From Symbiodinium microadriaticum (taxonomy: Eukaryota > Sar > Dinophyceae > Suessiales > Symbiodiniaceae), in contig LSRX01000312.1 of assembly GCA_001939145.1 (NCBI GenBank), positions 412,113 to 476,112 on the forward strand: a stretch of 64,000 bases of DNA, written 5' to 3'. Numbering within the stretch: position 1 is the first letter of the stretch; every line of letters begins with the position of its first letter. A program made the position numbers and the translations under genes. This document shows positions 29,521 to 39,964 of the stretch, piece after piece. A model generated the notes under the pieces. That model had not been told where the DNA came from and searched no databases. It was given only the letters and a program-made list of their open reading frames with translations.

Positions 29521-29988
29521 AGGGTTTAGGGTGCCCGAAACCCTAAACGGTACACCCGAACCCCTTCAAGACCGAGCGCGCAGCGCCTCCTGACAGGACC
29601 TCATCATTCCTCCTCCGAAGCGTTTGCTGTGCAGCAACCTCAGCAGCGGGTACAAGGCATTTAGCTTAAAAAACAATCTAAACCCAGAGACTTGAACTAA
29701 GGTGAGTACCTCTAACTGCAACGCTCTTTATGTAGGTCTATTCTCTATTTAAGAGATCGTGAGCGCTTTGGGTAGATTTGTCAGTCCCGACCTCCACACC
29801 CTTGAGCGATTATGACTGCAAGCTGGCTGCCGGACTCGATGCTGGATGTAGGGTTTAATTTTCTTCATTTAATCCCTAAACCCAATAAACTATAAACCCT
29901 ACAAGCCCTAACCATAAAGCCTGAATCCTACAGAGTGAAGCCCTGAGCTGGACAGCCTGGAAATGGGCTGTGCTGTGTGGACACCCGC

Positions 29989-30110
29989 CTGTTGCTTTCA
30001 TGACGCACTGCATTGGTGATGCACTTGTATTCCATCCGCTGCTTGTTGCTGCATTTGTAGATGTTGTCTTGAATTCGGCGCTCCATGAAGAATGCTAGAT
30101 TCTCTTGGGG
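29989..30110 (-). CDS. Minus-strand exon, unknown protein
   Basis: On the minus strand: ENLAFFMERRIQDNIYKCSN then KQRMEYKCITNAVRHESN, ending at a GC donor (AACAG|GCGGGT). Codon-like and charged, with no competing + frame of equal quality. Family not recognised. Confidence 0.5.
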
Positions 30111-30880
30111 GTGTGCCCTGAACCTTCAGCCCTAAACCCTTATGGCCGTAAACCCAAATCCTCCCGGGGTCCCAAAAAAGGTTGGCGCGGAAGGCCCGCC
30201 AAAGAGGCCAGCGTCGAGTCGCCATCGCCTCTATGCTTCTCCCTCAAGAAGAGTCCAGTTTCAATCGTAAATCAAGAAATAAATGTGTAAATATGCACGA
30301 TGCATATGCATACATATATATATATATACACACCCATAGCTGTAGTTGTATCTGTATCTTTATACCTGTATCTATGCATAGATGGTGTTTAGGGTTTAGG
30401 GTAGGTTTCGGGTTATGGGTACCTTCGGGTTCATCTAGGGTGTACTGAACAGCAACCCTCTATGTGGGCAACTTTTTAGATTGTAGGCTCAGGCTTGCCA
30501 ACCATTTATTTATATTCAGACTTATAATTGTTTCTTTTTGATTATGTTTCTGTTTCTGTTTATATATTTACATTATTTTATTAAATAATGTGTCTACAAC
30601 CACAAGTATTAAGCCTCTTTCAGTTTCAATTATTGAAGGGGTATCGAGATCTCTATAGAGGTTTCTGTATGTTGTATATATATATATATATACATATCTG
30701 TACATACATACTCCTTGATGAAGGGGTATTGGTATGTTGGGGTATCGCTCCAGCGTTGAAGGATCTGGATGCTTCAGAGGGCATCCTAGCCGGAGTCTAA
30801 GATTATCATGCCTGATGGTTTAGGGCTTAGGATTTAGGGTGTAAGGATTAGGGTCTAAGGCTACCCGGAGCGATTGGCAG

Positions 30881-30984
30881 GGGACACGTTTTCTTCTTTG
30901 TTCCTGGCCCGCTTCTACGGTCTACCTTACGGGATGGTAGACAAAGGCTTTCCACTTCGCAGGCTGTTGGTGTTCTCTCGGTGA
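30881..30984 (+). CDS. Candidate exon, unknown
   Basis: Follows CGATTGGCAG|G. Reads DTFSSLFLARFYGLPYGMVD then KGFPLRRLLVFSR to a TGA. Resembles a membrane-transporter loop in composition, but no family can be named. An upstream block at 30710-30800 (CWGIAPALKDLDASEGILAG) may belong to it. Confidence 0.48.
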
Positions 30985-31017
30985 TAAAGCTTGCATGGTG
31001 GATGTGTCGTGGTTTAT

Positions 31018-31031
31018 GTATATATATATAT

Positions 31032-31081
<50 letters not shown>
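31018..31081. repeat. (GATA)n microsatellite
   Basis: About 12 GATA units after a TA run; 31100-31290 contains AT-rich sequence with no gene that I can support. Confidence 0.95.
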
Positions 31082-31290
31082 TTCTTTCCGTGGTGTATTC
31101 TCAAGCCTACAGGCCGCAAGCCTGAACCTACGTGCGACCCCCTTCTGATAATATACTACAGCATATCATGATAGATCTTTACTAGCATATACTTCATATC
31201 ACATGTTAGAATACTTATCTAGTAGCAACTACTAGATATACTTTATTGCATACGAAAATATGCTATATTGTTCCCCGCACGGACTGCAAG

Positions 31291-31386
31291 CACAGATTCA
31301 CTCCGAGGTCCTGGGGGTGGGTGCCTCAGATTAGCCTTGCACCGGGTGCTGTGTTCAGGGTCGTTATACTCGCATGGCATCCTTGA
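31291..31386 (+). CDS. Candidate exon, unknown
   Basis: Follows GGACTGCAAG. Reads HRFTPRSWGWVPQISLAPGA then VFRVVILAWHP to a TGA. Confidence 0.42.
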   Translation, partial: HRFTPRSWGWVPQISLAPGAVFRVVILAWHP

Positions 31387-31428
31387 GGGAGGGGGGCGGG
31401 GGGTTTCTCCAACCCAAGATTCTCTCAG

Positions 31429-31617
31429 CTGCTAAGGTTCCCTAGCATGAACAGATCTTCCCTGACCTTGCCTGCGATTTTCCGCTCTTTCCCAAGCCTG
31501 TTTAGGCTGCTTCGGGGTCTAATTAAGGCTTGTGTTTGTGGTACCTCAGCGTTCAATTGCCTACAGTCTCCATTGCAGTTCCTTTGTTGGGGTTGCTTTA
31601 CAGGATTCTGCTTATAA
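31429..31617 (+). CDS. Candidate exon running into a palindromic element
   Basis: Follows TTCTCTCAG. Reads NRSSLTLPAIFRSFPSLFRL then LRGLIKACVCGTSAFN; the last third is encoded by the element that starts near 31570. Confidence 0.38.
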   Translation: MLRFPSMNRSSLTLPAIFRSFPSLFRLLRGLIKACVCGTSAFNCLQSPLQFLCWGCFTGFCL

Positions 31618-31787
31618 AGTTGGTTTAACCAAAAAAGGAACTACAATGAAGAGAGCAGGTAACCCGACAAGATGTTGGGATTCGGTTTGGGCGGAGACGG
31701 CCCCACAGGTTCGAGCGTCCGATGTGATCCCAACCTTGGGCCAAAAGCCTAGAGACAGCGAGGCAAAGCCCAAAGACTTGATCTGGG

Positions 31788-31988
31788 ATGACTTGGGTTT
31801 TGGCTATCGATGTCTCGCTTGCTGCTCGATGTTTGGAAGACATGTTTCGGGATTTGCATGGGCGGTTTCTATCCCCAGAACAATACACCCCTAGACCTAC
31901 AGAGATCCGCGCTTGTACAACTCCAACACTTTGGACTTACCTTAACTACACAGCCACCGTGCAAAATCGAAGCGAACCCAACCCCTGA
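31788..31988 (+). CDS. ORF, unknown protein
   Basis: ATG to stop, 66 codons: MTWVLAIDVSLAARCLEDMF then RDLHGRFLSPEQYTPRPTEI. Two other + frames overlap it, including a 120-codon frame from 31532, so the frame choice rests on composition only. Confidence 0.42.
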   Translation: MTWVLAIDVSLAARCLEDMFRDLHGRFLSPEQYTPRPTEIRACTTPTLWTYLNYTATVQNRSEPNP

Positions 31989-32194
31989 CCCCTAAGCCCA
32001 AATCCCTACTTCCGTTCAGGCCGGAGACTGCCAGAAGGCTTCAGCTGTGGCTGTTGGTAGTGCAGCAGGTGCTACTCCGACCTGTTGAAGTCGTAGCCGC
32101 GTCCTGTCGATCATGCCAGTAGATGGGGGGAAGGTGCCGGGGAAGTCGTATCAACCTGGCGTTTACATGGGGTTTAGCTGGTCGCCTTCTATAC

Positions 32195-32530
32195 GAAGTA
32201 ACCCGGATACAGGCATTTGCTGAACAACGATCCTTGTGAAATCGAGCGTTTACATGGGGAATTGCTAATCTGATGCCGAATGCAGGGATTTGCTGAACAA
32301 CGATCCTTGTGAAATTGAGCGTTTACATGGGGAATGGCTATTCTGATGTGCTGTTTCACTGGTCGGCTTCCAGACGAAAAACTCCGAATACAGGGGATGG
32401 GTGGGCAACGATCCTTGTGAAATCGAGCGTTTACATGGGGAATGGCTGTTCTGATGGGTTGTTTCGCTACTCGGCTTCTATATAAAGTATAAAGTAGCCC
32501 GCATATAGGGATTTGCTGAACATCGATCCT
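32195..32530. repeat. Tandem repeat, about 75-115 bp unit, four copies
   Basis: Unit contains GGGATTTGCTGAACAACGAT, CCTTGTGAAATCGAGCGTTT and ACATGGGGAATGGCT. Copy starts near 32209, 32283, 32390 and 32504. A minus-strand frame of 153 codons runs through it and is repetitive. Confidence 0.82.
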
Positions 32531-32773
32531 GAACATGAAGCCTGGGGGTATCGTTCGGGCCTTCAAGTGGACAGGGGCCTTTACAAGCCAAGAAGTGGTA
32601 TCGTTCAGGGTGATTTGCTGCTCAGTGACTGGGTATCGTTCGGACCACATGCATTCTGGGATTTTTTCCCTGAAGGAGCCAGCCCTTCAGAGTCTGAAAA
32701 GCTTCGCGGCCCAGAGGGCCTTGCAATAGGTACAGAAACCAAAGCCGACGACAAAGTGACTCAAAACGTCTGA
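32513..32773 (+). CDS. ORF or exon, unknown
   Basis: 86 codons: SGIVQGDLLLSDWVSFGPHA then FWDFFPEGASPSESEKLRGP. The 5' end lies in the last unit of the 32.2-32.5 kb repeat. A second ATG frame at 32535-32729 is open too. Upstream, 32019-32093 is another short + candidate. Confidence 0.4.
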   Translation: MLNIDPEHEAWGYRSGLQVDRGLYKPRSGIVQGDLLLSDWVSFGPHAFWDFFPEGASPSESEKLRGPEGLAIGTETKADDKVTQNV

Positions 32774-33013
32774 GAGAACCTGTTCTGCCCGGAACTCGAG
32801 GGGGCGAGCCTCAACCCTGAACCCCAAACCCAAACCCTGGACTCTGAGCCCATTGAGCCCTACACCCCCGAAGGCAAGCCCAGGAGTGTGAGCGCCGAAA
32901 GACAAGCCCAAAGTGTTGCAAGTCAGTTCGGGTCATGAACACACGGCGTTCAAAGGGGTTTGCAAGCAATGCTTGTGCCTGCCAGAACCGAAACGGCTAC
33001 AGTATGTAGGATC

Positions 33014-33100
33014 ATGGAATATCAGCGTTTCACTCGGGAACTTGCCCACGAACTGCTGCACAAACACCTGCTAACAACCATTGCGGGGGGTATGATGTGA
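33014..33100 (+). CDS. Small ORF or exon, unknown
   Basis: ATG to TGA, 28 codons: MEYQRFTRELAHELLHKHLL then TTIAGGMM. Preceded by AGTATGTAG|G. Confidence 0.4.
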   Translation: MEYQRFTRELAHELLHKHLLTTIAGGMM

Positions 33101-33524
33101 CTAGCGTTTACTTCGGGATTCGTAAGATTATCCATCCTCGCAAGTAACCTTTTTGTTTGGATGTGTGGCGTTTACTTGCGGGAAGCACATTGACGTGACT
33201 TTCCGCGTGGCTTGACGGGCGGCGTTCTAAGGGGGAACCATAATGCCATAAAAAGTTGATGTGACTTCGACGCTTCTGAGTAGGGCTCCCGGACACTGTT
33301 AGAGTGCACGGGTGACCAGTTTTTGGTTGTGGGGATGCTCTGTCTGCTTTAAGGTTGTACAGTAGGTTTTGATTGGGGTTCACACGGTTTGGGGTACAGG
33401 GTGTTCGTTTGTTTTGTCGGATGAGGCAAAGGGTGATTGCAGGGATGCATTTCAGCAAAGATCGCTCTGGTACAGTCCTGCCACCCCGAGCACAAGGAAG
33501 CGACACTTGCCATAAGCAGTGTGT

Positions 33525-33579
33525 TATACTAGTACTAGTACTAGTACTGATACTAGTACCAGTACGAGTACTAGTTCTT

Positions 33580-33622
<43 letters not shown>

Positions 33623-33640
33623 AAGTAGTAGTAGTATTAG

Positions 33641-33689
<49 letters not shown>

Positions 33690-33719
33690 GCTGCTACTAC
33701 TACCACTACTACTACTACG

Positions 33720-33759
<40 letters not shown>

Positions 33760-33907
33760 CTGCTGCTGCTACTACTACTACTACTACTACTACTCCTGCT
33801 GCTGCTACTACTACTACTACTACTACTACTACTGCTACTACTACTACTGCTGCTGCTGCTGCTCCTACTACTACTACTACTACTCCTCCTCCTCCTCCTC
33901 CTCCTAC
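33525..33907. repeat. Large trinucleotide tract switching strand, (TAG)n then (ACT)n
   Basis: CTAGTA hexamers, then about 60 bases of TAG, then about 240 bases of ACT with CTG/CCT runs. The apparent 280- and 203-codon ORFs here are repeat translations. 33110-33510 upstream contains no gene that I can support. Confidence 0.95.
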
Positions 33908-33964
33908 TGCGGGCTGCTGGCTTCCCGGCCCGCACCCCCAAATTAGTCATGCGGTCTGATAATT

Positions 33965-34165
33965 TTGTGGGGGGCCCCCACTAATACGGAGCACCGAATA
34001 ATTACTGTCTCCGCCGCCGGCCGAAGTGAACATTGGTTAGATTTTAAAAGCCCCAAACAGGGAGACTATAACTTTTGCCCGAGTAGCAGCGAAACAACAG
34101 ACAACGATCATGCGTTGTTACTCTCATGCGTTCACATGCGTGTGTGTGAGAGAGAGGGTGAGTGA
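33965..34165 (+). CDS. Candidate exon, unknown
   Basis: 66 open codons after the (ACT)n tract: GRSEHWLDFKSPKQGDYNFC then SSSETTDNDHALLL. Ends in GA repeat. Confidence 0.36.
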   Translation: MWGAPTNTEHRIITVSAAGRSEHWLDFKSPKQGDYNFCPSSSETTDNDHALLLSCVHMRVCEREGE

Positions 34166-35003
34166 GAGATTGCTGCCAATCTTCGGCTTCTCCTGCTTTC
34201 TATACATACGATGAGCATGTGCGAACATGCTGTTGTCCTAATTACTCACTCCGAAATCAATGCGGCTATGGCTTTTTTATAGCAGGTACTTGTTGCCGAG
34301 ACCTGCTTTAACTTACGATTTCCATAGGACCCTTGAGCGTTCAAGGCATTCGACCAAGAATTTCTTGCTCCAACCGACGGCATGGATGGTTGAGTGCTTG
34401 TAGCTGCCGACAGATGTAGCCACGCCATGATTTCATTGGTTGCTCGACGCAAAGCCCCGCACCCCAATTATTGCTACACAAAATGCAGGATGGGTCAAAC
34501 CAAACAGAGCACATGGAGAAAGCCTTGCAGGTCAACCCTCACACGACTATCCTGAACCTTACAGCCTAAAGCCCCAATTCATCCAATTGCGATATACTTT
34601 ATTATGCACCCAACAACAAACAGGGCCCTTGTGCTGGAAATTCAAAGCTGTCAAGCATCAGTCCTGACCCTTAACCCTCAGTTCCGAATCCTACACCTTA
34701 AACCCTCAATCCTGAACCTTAGACCCTCAACTTCAACTAATCCGCATGCGGTAATGTCGCACCGGCCCGCTGTGCCACACCGGAAGGCACTGCTTACTTC
34801 CTCAGGTGTTTAGTACTGTAGCGCTTGCGTATAGAGGCTTTGGTCTTCTTCGGATCTACGCTGATTGTGCCAGCATGATCCCCGAACAGCGATAGGGTCG
34901 CACGACGACCACCACCGCCAAGAAAGCCACGACCACCAGCTGGAGTCATTTATTCTACTCCAGCGCTCGAAATACTCATGGCTAGAGCTCGAAATGCCCA
35001 TGA

Positions 35004-35171
35004 CTCAAGCTCGACGAGCCTAAATATCCATGGCAAAAGATCAGCAGGGCTCTAGCAAGGGTATTTGTGGAGCTGTCCTCTCCGACCCTCGGTGGCAGCC
35101 GACCTCTCGAGGCTCTGGGCTGGCGAAGTTATGGCGAAGCGCTCCTCGGACATGGGACTTTCCGAAACTAA
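35004..35171 (+). CDS. Candidate exon, unknown
   Basis: 55 codons: EPKYPWQKISRALARVFVEL then PLEALGWRSYGEALLGHG. A second frame with its own ATG (35030-35218) is equally open. Palindromic element G follows at 35258. Confidence 0.4.
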   Translation, partial: LKLDEPKYPWQKISRALARVFVELSSPTLGGSRPLEALGWRSYGEALLGHGTFRN

Positions 35172-35257
35172 GGGGTGCTTTATTTGGGGGTCCGTGTGAT
35201 AAGGATCCTACTATTTAGGGTACCATATACGGGTCCCCTAAGGGCGTATGGCCCCAG

Positions 35258-35353
35258 AGAGCCCAATACCCCTTAATTACGGAATGTACCTTAAATCATC
35301 ATATTCAGGCCCCAATAATTTAAGGTATATTCCTTAGTTAAGGGGTATTGGGC
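35258..35353. mobile_element. Palindromic element, family G
   Basis: AGCCCAATACCCCTTAATTA left and TTAGTTAAGGGGTATTGGGC right, arms about 40 bp with few mismatches. Confidence 0.75.
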
Positions 35354-35416
35354 TCACTGGGTTCCGTTGCCGGGAAGGATTTTCATTGGGTTTGTATGCA
35401 TCTTTCAGGGACTCAT

Positions 35417-35519
35417 ACTGTTGATGATATAAATCCTGCATTACCTTAAGGACCCTAAACTATGGGAATTATGGTATATATTCCTTATTATGGGTAGGGA
35501 TGTATTTCATCGACCGTAG
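35417..35519. mobile_element. Palindromic element, family B
   Basis: CTGTTGATGATATAAATCCT left and TATTTCATCGACCGTAG right. Another copy, with cleaner ends, is at 37461-37566 (TACTGTTGATGATATAAAAC; TATACCATCAACCGTAG). Confidence 0.78.
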
Positions 35520-35647
35520 GACCATAGTGCAGTTGAAGGCTTTTCTTGGATTTTAGAAGGAGTTGTACGAGTAAGGCTTCAGAGACGAAAGTTCATAATC
35601 TTGTCTCCAAGCCGAAGAGAGCTTATAGGGCTTAGTACTTAAACTGT

Positions 35648-35690
35648 TGCATCCGGGCTTGGAGAGTCGGCCTCTCCAAGCCCGGATGCA
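35648..35690. ncRNA. Perfect 19 bp stem, 5-base loop hairpin (possible structured RNA)
   Basis: TGCATCCGGGCTTGGAGAG, loop TCGGC, then the exact complement. AGTACTT and AAGTACT flank it on the two sides, extending the inverted structure. Could be a small palindromic element or an RNA hairpin; transcription is not shown. Confidence 0.45.
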
Positions 35691-35982
35691 AAAAAAAGTA
35701 CTTAAACTTCGGAAGCTGCATGCAGTGTAGCCCTATCCCTAGCTCCCGACGTTCGTTCGTCGGAGATGGTGCTACAGAAAGTGTAAGCCAGTTTTATCCC
35801 TAGGGCTTTTGTTCGGCAGTTTGAGCTTTCGGGTTTCGCTTTGATTTTGGTGTGGGGTTTCGGAAACACAAAGAGTCAAATCGGAAACCCTACACCCGAA
35901 ACCCTGTCCTTGCTAAGTGGGAGGGAAAAAACCCTAAACCCTAAACAAGCCCAGAAGCCTGATACTCCCCACCAGGCGCAGC

Positions 35983-36189
35983 TTGCGACAAAGCTTGGTA
36001 AGAGGAGCAACTCATGTGCTCGCTGTGCTTCTCCCTAGATACAGAGTCCGGAAACAGGCATTCAAGAAGCCTATGGCCCATTATTTCCTGACCGAGAGTG
36101 TTCCCCCAAGCCAAAAAAAGCCCTTCCTGCAAACAAGCCGGGACCCGGCGAGTGCTAGGAGCTCGGGGGTTTGGGGGTTTGGGGTTTAG
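35983..36189 (+). CDS. Candidate exon, basic protein
   Basis: 68 codons: LVRGATHVLAVLLPRYRVRK then QAFKKPMAHYFLTESVPPSQ. In a neighbouring frame the segment QKPDTPHQAQLATKLG ends at a consensus donor GTAAGAG (35999), so alternative splicing of the same patch is possible. Confidence 0.4.
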   Translation: MRQSLVRGATHVLAVLLPRYRVRKQAFKKPMAHYFLTESVPPSQKKPFLQTSRDPASARSSGVWGFGV

Positions 36190-36448
36190 TTTTTTGTTGG
36201 TATAAGCCTGAACCACCAAAAATCCCGAAACCTCACCTAGGACCTTAAGGATCCTACACCGTAAACATTGGGGTAACTCGAAGATCTGGGCTCAAGAAGC
36301 TTCGGTTTAGGCAAAAAGGACCCGAAACCCTAAGCCCCAACCCGGTTCTTGGCACGACGCGAAGCACCAGGCCGCAGACAGCTCTGTAGCCGCAGCAGGG
36401 TGTTATTTGGCAGCTGCAGCCTCAGCAAGGGTCTGAATTCTCGATCGG

Positions 36449-36775
36449 GTGATCATGACGTACTTGAGCATGCGGTCACGGCCCGGGCGTGGGAACCAAC
36501 AAGTCCCGAACAACACCCGTTCCTTGGGGTGCACGATTCTCAATGAACGCCGGGCCCCCACTTGGCAGAGTTTAGGGTTGCGGAGCTGTCAAGCTGCAAA
36601 GGTGTTTCGCTTCTTCCCGGTTGATCTCGCAGTTGCAAAGATTCAGACGTCGAATTCGCAGCTCGTGCCTAGAACGTTCCGGACGACAAGACAACAGTTG
36701 AAGGGTTTGTTTTCTGACGGCCTAGCCAGCCTAGCTACACTTCGGTTTCGAATAGGATTCTGGAAGTCTGGGTAA
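36449..36775 (+). CDS. ORF or exon, unknown protein
   Basis: 109 codons; ATG in frame at 36455. Text includes AKVFRFFPVDLAVAKIQTSN and PRTFRTTRQQLKGLFSDGLA. + frames continue at 36776-36967 (VRVLSLMGGVWGLTSERHTG) and 36977-37159. A 145-codon antisense frame spans 36643-37080; I prefer + only from the neighbours. Confidence 0.42.
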   Translation: MIMTYLSMRSRPGRGNQQVPNNTRSLGCTILNERRAPTWQSLGLRSCQAAKVFRFFPVDLAVAKIQTSNSQLVPRTFRTTRQQLKGLFSDGLASLATLRFRIGFWKSG

Positions 36776-37186
36776 TCGAAGAGCCACTGGGAAGCCGTTG
36801 CAAAGTCGTGCTTGACGTTGCGGCCTCCGCTCACAGTTCGTACTGCTACACTCGCAGGGTTTAGGGCAAAGCCCCGAGTGCGAGTCCTTTCTCTTATGGG
36901 GGGAGTCTGGGGCCTGACTTCTGAGCGGCATACAGGGCTACCAGCGGTTCGTGATGCAGCAATCTGACGGGGCAACATGACGACGAAGCCGACCCCAAAA
37001 CGACGATGTAAACGTCGGAATATTTCGTACTGTAATCCAATTTTTGTCCTTTTTGCAATTATAGCAACCCGCACCCCCAAAAAAAACCCTATTCTAACTG
37101 GACAGGCCCTTTTGTTTTACTCTGAGATATCTTCCTTCGATATAAGCTCCTACTGCTGACCGACCCTAGACCCTAAACCGTAAACC

Positions 37187-37266
37187 CTGCGAGTGAGAGG
37201 CCTGACTCTCCTCGCATTCGCCCCACTGATAGCCATACTCTGGGGCAGTGCGAGGCTCGCGCCCGG
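37187..37266 (+). CDS. Candidate exon with consensus donor
   Basis: Reads ASERPDSPRIRPTDSHTLGQ then CEARAR and ends exactly at GTAAGTAAG, the best 5' splice site in the window. The upstream border is in telomeric repeat. Confidence 0.42.
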
Positions 37267-38249
37267 GTAAGTAAGGGTCTAGGGTTTCGGTTTTGGTTCA
37301 GGGTTTAGGGTTCCGTTGTTGGTTTAGGGTTCAGGGTTCCGTTTTTGGTTTACGGTTTAGGGATGAGTGTTTGGTTGAATGTTCAACCGGTGCAATTACG
37401 GACATGAGAAGGATCTGCACAGGAGCACCGGTGAGAATACATCGGGGCCTACGTCCTACCTACTGTTGATGATATAAAACCTGCATTACCTTAAGGACCG
37501 TAAACTAGGGGAATCATGGTATATTCCTTACTATGGGTAGTGCAGGCTTTATACCATCAACCGTAGTTGTAACATAACCTACACCACATAAGCCACGAAT
37601 TTCGAAGAAACCCTACACACAAGTCTCAAAGCCACAAGGAGGGAATTTAGCCGGATGACCCGGAAGCCTTCAAAACTCGTTAGTTTTATGTTCTTAGAAA
37701 GTAAGCTTAACCAAAAGGTTCCCGACCCTTATTGAAGCTTTGCATTCCTTAAGCCCTATCAGACCCTGCAGCTGTTAATCTCTCAAACTCTACCCCTACC
37801 TGGACCCGCAAAAGTATGTAGACTAATCGCCTTTTATGGGTTTTGGGCCATTATCTTACCTACGTTAACCCTAAACCCTAAACCCTCACCCTCAAGCCTG
37901 ACTTGGGGCCCATGTCTAGATTTGCCATGCTTGGCTCGTCCTTGTGTTGTCGGTTCTGCTTGTGCCAGCGCGCCCAGCCAATCTGGCCTAAGAATCCAGC
38001 GAGCAACAGCAAGCCCTGAACCCAAAGCCACCACTCCCTCCCTCCACCCGAAACCCCGCAATTCCAAAGCCCCATCAGTAACCTTGCAGACCTTTAAAGC
38101 AACCCTTAAAAAAATAAAACTTGTTAAGATGCCACCATAATCACCCAGACATCAAATGAGGCCCGCCGAGAATGTAGAAGAAGTCCCCATAACAACTTAC
38201 AAGCCAGCAAGTAAAATACGGTCAAACCCCAAACCAACCCTCCAAACAG

Positions 38250-38321
38250 GTGGCAGAGCCACTTCACAGAGCCGTCGAAGGCCATCCAGGACTTCTTTCG
38301 TTCTGAGGCTGGGCTTCGAGG
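38250..38321 (+). CDS. Candidate exon, unknown
   Basis: Follows CCTCCAAACAG|G. Reads WQSHFTEPSKAIQDFFRSEA then GLRG, ending at donor GTCTGT. A palindromic element (38328-38392) starts 6 bases into the intron. Confidence 0.42.
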
Positions 38322-38327
38322 GTCTGT

Positions 38328-38392
38328 TTTAAGTTACCATACTGGGAATTTGTAGTAAGTAATGTGGTTTCTTTAATACGGTAACTTAAGTT
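38328..38392. mobile_element. Small palindromic element, family I
   Basis: TTAAGTTACCATACTG and CGGTAACTTAAGTTAC inverted. A longer, internally repeated relative at 47712-47838 has three TATGGTA/TACCATA blocks. Confidence 0.6.
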
Positions 38393-38691
38393 ACATCCCT
38401 TAACAAGAGCCAAGGCTTCAGGTTAAGAGGTTTAGGGGTGAGCGTTTAGGGTTTAGGAGGCTCCTTCAAGGGTCTAAGGCCTTCGAAAAGTATTGCCTTC
38501 ATTATTAAGGGTCCTTTGAGGGTTCTAAAGGGTGTAGGGTTTGAACTTTTAGGTTTTGGCTTTTGGGGTCTGGTCATAGTATAGGAGCCTGAATGGTGAG
38601 ACTGGGGGTTTTGTGTAGGGTTTGGAATTTTAGCATGGGAACGATAATGAGTAGAATAGGGCTTCGAGATTTGGAAGTATAGGAGTCGTAG

Positions 38692-38886
38692 AAGTATACA
38701 GGGAGTTACGCCTGGCATGATTGCTACATGTATGTCGACCCTCAAGGTTATGTGGTTTCTGGCTTTGCAGTTTTGTCTTTCAGGGGTTCTCGGGGGGTTA
38801 GTTTGAACATGTTTTGGGAACCATATTCAGAACATCGATTATGGATATTTCAAGCCCTCAGGAGTGCACTAAACCCTAAACCCTAA
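38692..38886 (+). CDS. Candidate exon, unknown
   Basis: 65 codons: CYMYVDPQGYVVSGFAVLSF then NMFWEPYSEHRLWIFQALRS, stopping in CCCTAAA repeat. Preceded by GGAGTCGTAG. The antisense frame consists largely of repeat. Confidence 0.46.
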   Translation, partial: KYTGSYAWHDCYMYVDPQGYVVSGFAVLSFRGSRGVSLNMFWEPYSEHRLWIFQALRSALNPKP

Positions 38887-38999
38887 ACCCTTGTTGATGA
38901 CTGCTACTGCATGGTGGGCTGTAGCTTAAAAATGACCCGAACAGAAGCCAGCGCTCGATGCTCCGGAGTTGAGCAGCTGGGACTCTGGAGTTTAGGGGT

Positions 39000-39165
39000 C
39001 TAGGGGTTTAAGGTTTTATAGGGCTTTAGGGGTTAAGGGGTGTTGAGTTGAGGCGGGTTTAAGTTCAGGGTTTATAGGGCTTTAGGAGTTTAGCGGTTTA
39101 GGGGTTTTAGGTGTGTTGAGTTTAGGGGTTTAGGGTTTTAGGGTGTAGGGGTTAGGGGTTCCGGG
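39000..39165. repeat. Degenerate TTTAGGG tract
   Basis: GGGTTTAGGG, GGGGTTTAGGGG and related variants in the G-rich orientation. Similar G-rich tracts at 2225-2275, 5330-5365, 13220-13300, 39700-39850, 55385-55535 and 63075-63215. Confidence 0.85.
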
Positions 39166-39606
39166 GATCCTGAACCCCCCAAAGCCCTTGACACCTCTAG
39201 CGCCGACAATCAAACCCAGCCCGCCCTGAGAGTTTCAGGGGTCCTTTGCCGGAGAAATTTTGGGGTCCAGAGTCCAAAGCTTTTAGTGTTTGATGCTTTG
39301 GAGGCTTTGGGGTTTAGGGCTTCCGGGATCTAGTATAAGTTGGCACCAGGGGGGTTTACGGGTCTCGGTTGAGGATGAAGAATCGCCCGTGTTAAGGGTG
39401 CCACACTTTTGTGGCAAAATGATGGCTCGTGGTATCCGGCATGAGCTCTAGACTCTAAGGCTTCAGAATGGTCAGTGTAGTGGTGAAGGGCTATAGGGTG
39501 GGATTTAGGATTTAGGGAATTTAGGGTTTGGGGTTTAGGGTTTAGTACCCCTGGCTTTCCATATATATATATATATAGATATATAGGTCTGGTGCAATGC
39601 ACATGC

Positions 39607-39714
39607 GCCCCGGAGGCAGATGCTGCGGTCAAGGGAACCATCGCGGACGTACCCAACTACGTGCACGAGCAGCTCCCGGTGGCTCATCTCGGAGTCCCAC
39701 CGTTTAGAGTTTAG
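39607..39714 (+). CDS. Candidate exon, unknown
   Basis: Reads APEADAAVKGTIADVPNYVH then EQLPVAHLGVPPF. Higher GC than its surroundings and flanked by telomeric repeat on the 3' side. 39846-39905 (INKGREPEGLLKEYTDDP) is a further short + candidate, and 39169-39333 upstream (DTSSADNQTQPALRVSGVLC) another. Confidence 0.48.
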   Translation, partial: APEADAAVKGTIADVPNYVHEQLPVAHLGVPPFRV

Positions 39715-39964
39715 GGTTCTAGGGTTCAGGGTTTTAGGGTTTAGGGTTCAGGGTTCAGGGTTTTGGGGTTTAGGGGTTTCGGGTTTAGGGCAAGTTGAGG
39801 GTTTAGGGGTTAGAGTTTAGGGGCTTAGGGGTTTAGGGTTTAGGGTTCATCAACAAAGGCAGAGAGCCCGAGGGTTTACTGAAGGAATACACCGACGATC
39901 CCTAGACTCGACCCAGAAAGCCCTACAAAGCTAAGCCGGCTAAGCCCTTTAAAACCCGATAGTC

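Noticed and set aside
33108..33984. Large ORFs of 280, 203 and 146 codons
   Set aside because: They are translations of ACT/TAG trinucleotide repeat (Ser, Leu, Val, Thr runs), open in all frames on both strands. The same applies to 881-1704 and 10737-11264.
36643..37080. 145-codon minus-strand ORF
   Set aside because: Starts at TTG and lies opposite three consecutive + frames of similar quality; no independent support. Not excluded, but not annotated.
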